A stretch of DNA of 7,266 bases from Actinomycetes bacterium. Its GTDB lineage: Bacteria > Actinomycetota > Actinomycetes > Actinomycetales > Cellulomonadaceae. Position 1 is the stretch's first letter. Each line of letters starts with the position of its first letter. The DNA is taken from contig JAEYXM010000152.1 of the NCBI GenBank assembly GCA_023428465.1, positions 1 through 7,266 on the forward strand. The letters run 5' to 3'. The notes below the pieces were generated by a model. That model worked only from the letters and a program-made list of their open reading frames with translations. It had not been told where the DNA came from and did not search any database. The position numbers were made by a program, and so were the translations under genes. This document shows positions 6,208-7,266 of this stretch, in pieces.

Positions 6208-6657
6208 TCACTGCACGTCGCCGCGCCAGCCGCCCTCCTCGACACCCCGGGACTCGATGTACTCCTTGAAGGCCGACAGGTCCTTCTTGACCTGCATGTC
6301 GTCCAGCCCGATGGCGGCGCCCGCCTTCTCCGCGAGCGTCTCGGTCTCCCAGTCGATCTGGACCATGACGCGCGTGGTCTCCGGGCTCAGGCGGTGGAAC
6401 GTCACGACGCCGCCGTGCGTCTTGCCGTCGATGCTCCGCCAGGCGACCCGCTCGTCCGGGTGCTGCTCGGTGATCTCCGCGTCGAACTCCCGCTCGACCC
6501 CGCCGATCGAGGTCTTCCAGTGCGTCAGCGTGTCCGTGAGCTGGGTGACCTCGTCCACGCCGCCCATGAACCGCGGGAACGACTCGAACTGCGTCCACTG
6601 GTTGTAGGCGGTGCTCAGCGGGACCTCGACGTCGATGGACTGCTCGATGGTGGGCAT
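6208..6657 (-). CDS. SRPBCC (START/polyketide cyclase-like) family protein
   Basis: A 149-residue cytoplasmic protein with the helix-grip fold of the polyketide cyclase/dehydrase and lipid transport superfamily, which binds hydrophobic ligands in a deep pocket. Visible family features are the N-terminal beta strand I-E-Q-S-I-D-V-E-V-P, the motif A17-Y-N-Q-W-T-Q-F-E-S-F-P-R-F-M, central strands including A72-W-R-S and G83-V-V-T-F, and the long C-terminal helix (about 119-138) ending S-R-G. The pattern, including the tail G143-W-R-G, recalls a widespread actinobacterial SRPBCC subgroup of unknown role. The ATG is well supported by GAGGAGG five bases upstream. It is transcribed alone: terminator downstream, divergent from bldC. 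A -10-like TAGCGT (6698 down to 6693) lies upstream, along with an imperfectly placed palindrome CGCTCG-T-CGAGCG (6717-6729). The biochemical function and ligand are unknown. Confidence 0.9.
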   Translation of the reverse strand: MPTIEQSIDVEVPLSTAYNQWTQFESFPRFMGGVDEVTQLTDTLTHWKTSIGGVEREFDAEITEQHPDERVAWRSIDGKTHGGVVTFHRLSPETTRVMVQIDWETETLAEKAGAAIGLDDMQVKKDLSAFKEYIESRGVEEGGWRGDVQ

Positions 6658-6864
6658 CCGAACCTCCTCGTGGGCTTCTTCTGACCCGCTCCACGCTAGG
6701 TCGGGTCCACCAAGGTCGCTCGTCGAGCGGGACGGTCCGCGTCTCCTGGCGCAATCCCCTGTGGACAGGCGTCCAGATGGGGTAGTGGGCTATGCCGAAC
6801 GGGTGATTTTCACGCTCAACGGACAGAACCCTTTGCTGGATGTCCGGTTTTGTGTCACGCTGTC
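6658..6864. other. divergent intergenic region between the SRPBCC gene and bldC
   Basis: No coding sequence is evident here. The region is more AT-rich than its surroundings from about 6803 onwards. It holds the SRPBCC ribosome-binding site and candidate -10 (6693-6698), a palindrome CGCTCG-T-CGAGCG (6717-6729), the palindrome TGGAC-N4-GTCCA (6762-6775), and a small inverted repeat GTGA-TTT-TCAC (6803-6813). The bldC promoter must lie here but no hexamer pair is convincing; TTGCTG (6833-6838) with CACGCT (6856-6861) would start transcription inside the riboswitch, so a start further upstream is more likely. Confidence 0.5.
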
Positions 6865-6865
6865 C
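6821..6865. repeat. GGACA/TGTCC elements at 20-bp spacing upstream of bldC
   Basis: GGACA begins at 6821, and TGTCC begins at 6841 and 6861. The last two extend to the direct repeat TGTCCGG. The exact 20-bp steps approximate two helical turns, so a protein could bind all on one face. A further GGACA/GTCC pair lies at 6763-6774. Operator function is inference; five-base words are common enough to need testing. Confidence 0.35.
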
Positions 6866-6943
6866 GGGTCAGCGAGAAGGGCAAACTCACCGCGAGGTGA
6901 GGACGCAAAGCCACGGGACCCTCGAGGTCGGCCGGGCGAACCG
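6865..6943 (+). ncRNA. cyclic-di-GMP-I (GEMM) riboswitch in the bldC leader
   Basis: The GEMM-I hallmarks occur in order. AAGGGCAAAC (6877-6886) overlaps the first base of a perfect stem CTCACC/GGTGAG (6886-6891 with 6896-6901) capped by the GNRA tetraloop GCGA. GACGCAAAGCC (6902-6912) follows, then a second stem GCC-A-CGG-GACC / GGTC-GG-CCG-GGC (6910-6937) with a five-base loop and small bulges. The outer helix can form from CGGGTC (6865-6870) with GAACCG (6938-6943), five of six pairs. The AGGGCAAAC block equals that of the Vibrio Vc2 aptamer as I remember it, which favours c-di-GMP over cGAMP-type variants. It ends seven bases before the bldC ribosome-binding site, with no terminator between, which suggests control of translation initiation. 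A covariance-model search would settle the class. Confidence 0.88.
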
Positions 6944-6949
6944 AACGAC

Positions 6950-6956
6950 AAAGGAG
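6950..6956 (+). promoter_or_regulatory. bldC ribosome-binding site
   Basis: AAAGGAG stands five bases before the ATG at 6962 and fixes the start. It lies immediately downstream of the riboswitch outer helix, so folding of the aptamer or of an alternative structure could change its accessibility. Confidence 0.85.
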
Positions 6957-6961
6957 TGCAG

Positions 6962-7192
6962 ATGTCGCCTCAGACGCCAGCCAGGGCTAACCGTACCGAG
7001 ACCCCGGGTGCACTGCTCACACCTTCCGAGGTGGCCAGCATGTTCCGCGTGGACCCCAAGACGGTCACCCGTTGGGCGAAGGCCGGCAAGCTCTCGGCCA
7101 TCCGCACGCTCGGCGGTCACCGCCGCTACAGCGAGGCCGAGGTCCGCAGCCTGCTCACGGGCATCCCGCAGCCGCGCGACACCGACATCTAG
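6962..7192 (+). CDS. bldC: BldC-type MerR-like developmental transcription regulator
   Basis: Small DNA-binding protein of 76 residues, close to Streptomyces BldC (68). It consists only of a winged helix-turn-helix of MerR type, without the dimerisation helix or effector domain of classical MerR proteins. L19-T-P-S-E-V-A through W38-A-K-A-G-K-L forms the helix-turn-helix, and R48-T-L-G-G-H-R-R-Y-S is the wing. The match to the BldC core, including M-F-R-V-D-P-K-T-V-T-R-W-A-K-A-G-K-L, is nearly continuous. In Streptomyces, BldC delays sporulation and binds DNA as head-to-tail oligomers on direct repeats (established knowledge). Its role in a probably non-sporulating relative is unclear. The start is firm thanks to AAAGGAG five bases upstream. 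The leader carries a cyclic-di-GMP-type riboswitch, so expression is probably ligand-controlled. Confidence 0.96.
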   Translation: MSPQTPARANRTETPGALLTPSEVASMFRVDPKTVTRWAKAGKLSAIRTLGGHRRYSEAEVRSLLTGIPQPRDTDI

Positions 7193-7226
7193 GTCGCGTC
7201 TGCGCAACCGGTCGCGACAGCGACCT
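7191..7226 (+). other. weak inverted repeat at the bldC 3' end
   Basis: AGGTCGC (7191-7197, starting in the stop codon) is complementary to GCGACCT (7220-7226), with 22 bases between. The interval also holds a second copy of GGTCGCG (7210-7216), so alternative pairings exist. It may add to transcript 3'-end structure but is not convincing as a terminator by itself. Confidence 0.25.
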
Positions 7227-7242
7227 GAACGAACCTCGTCGA

Positions 7243-7266
7243 GGCCCTGGACCACGGTCCGGGGCC
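7243..7266 (+). terminator. hairpin terminator downstream of bldC
   Basis: GGCCCTGGACC (7243-7253) pairs with GGTCCGGGGCC (7256-7266) around a two-base centre; all eleven positions pair if one U-G wobble is allowed. It begins 51 bases after the bldC stop and touches the window end, so any U-tract or stem extension is unseen. It is the most likely end of the bldC transcript and could also serve a convergent gene outside the window. Confidence 0.65.

Noticed and set aside
6728..6738. GGGAC-G-GTCC near the SRPBCC promoter as a third DosR-like box
   Set aside because: The spacer is one base instead of four, so the half-sites are wrongly phased.
6865..6943. Cobalamin or ydaO (c-di-AMP) riboswitch as an alternative for the bldC leader
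   Set aside because: Neither the B12-box words nor the ydaO conserved blocks are present, whereas the GEMM words occur in order with the GNRA-capped stem.
6887..7255. Minus-strand open frame opposite bldC and the riboswitch
   Set aside because: The plus strand carries a near-identical BldC core with an excellent ribosome-binding site, and the antisense translation has no motif.
1..7266. Mobile elements, CRISPR arrays, tRNA or rRNA genes
   Set aside because: No transposase or integrase-like frame, no regularly spaced repeats of CRISPR length, no tRNA cloverleaf and no rRNA-like stretch was seen. Composition is even across the window.

Overview
The window is very GC-rich, with almost every third codon position G or C and several GTG or TTG starts. 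It carries a BldC-type regulator, a bifunctional AdhE and an actinobacterial-looking SRPBCC protein. Together these point to a facultatively fermentative actinobacterium of the Cellulomonas/Micrococcales kind. That assignment is inferred from gene content and style; no rRNA or other marker is present.

Layout, left to right. Positions 1-1224 hold two minus-strand genes that probably form one transcript: a putative lipoprotein (631-1224) with a pentapeptide-repeat stalk and coiled coil, then an aldose 1-epimerase family protein cut by the window edge. Two strong hairpins (1318-1396) separate them from adhE (1403-4129, minus), a full-length acetaldehyde/alcohol dehydrogenase. The 319-bp region 4130-4448 between adhE and a divergent small heat-shock gene hsp20 (4449-4913, plus) is rich in control signals: two boxes resembling the DosR/DevR dormancy-regulator site, a near-perfect CIRCE operator lying on the hsp20 promoter, and a structured hsp20 leader. 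hsp20 runs head-on into a MalY/PatB-type PLP enzyme (4915-6105, minus), with one base between the two stop codons. A strong terminator (6138-6171) then precedes an SRPBCC-fold protein (6208-6657, minus). Finally bldC (6962-7192, plus) lies behind a 304-bp intergenic region ending in what reads as a cyclic-di-GMP-I (GEMM) riboswitch, and a hairpin closes the window.

The most notable observations are regulatory. The bldC leader has the GEMM-I signature (GGGCAAAC, a GNRA-capped stem, GACGCAAAGCC and a second stem) ending seven bases before the ribosome-binding site. This suggests that c-di-GMP, or a related cyclic dinucleotide, controls synthesis of a BldC-type developmental regulator at the RNA level. 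Second, the adhE-hsp20 region combines putative hypoxia-type boxes with HrcA/CIRCE control, which would link fermentation to chaperone induction. The genes are otherwise ordinary accessory and metabolic functions, and I see no mobile element, CRISPR array, tRNA or rRNA.
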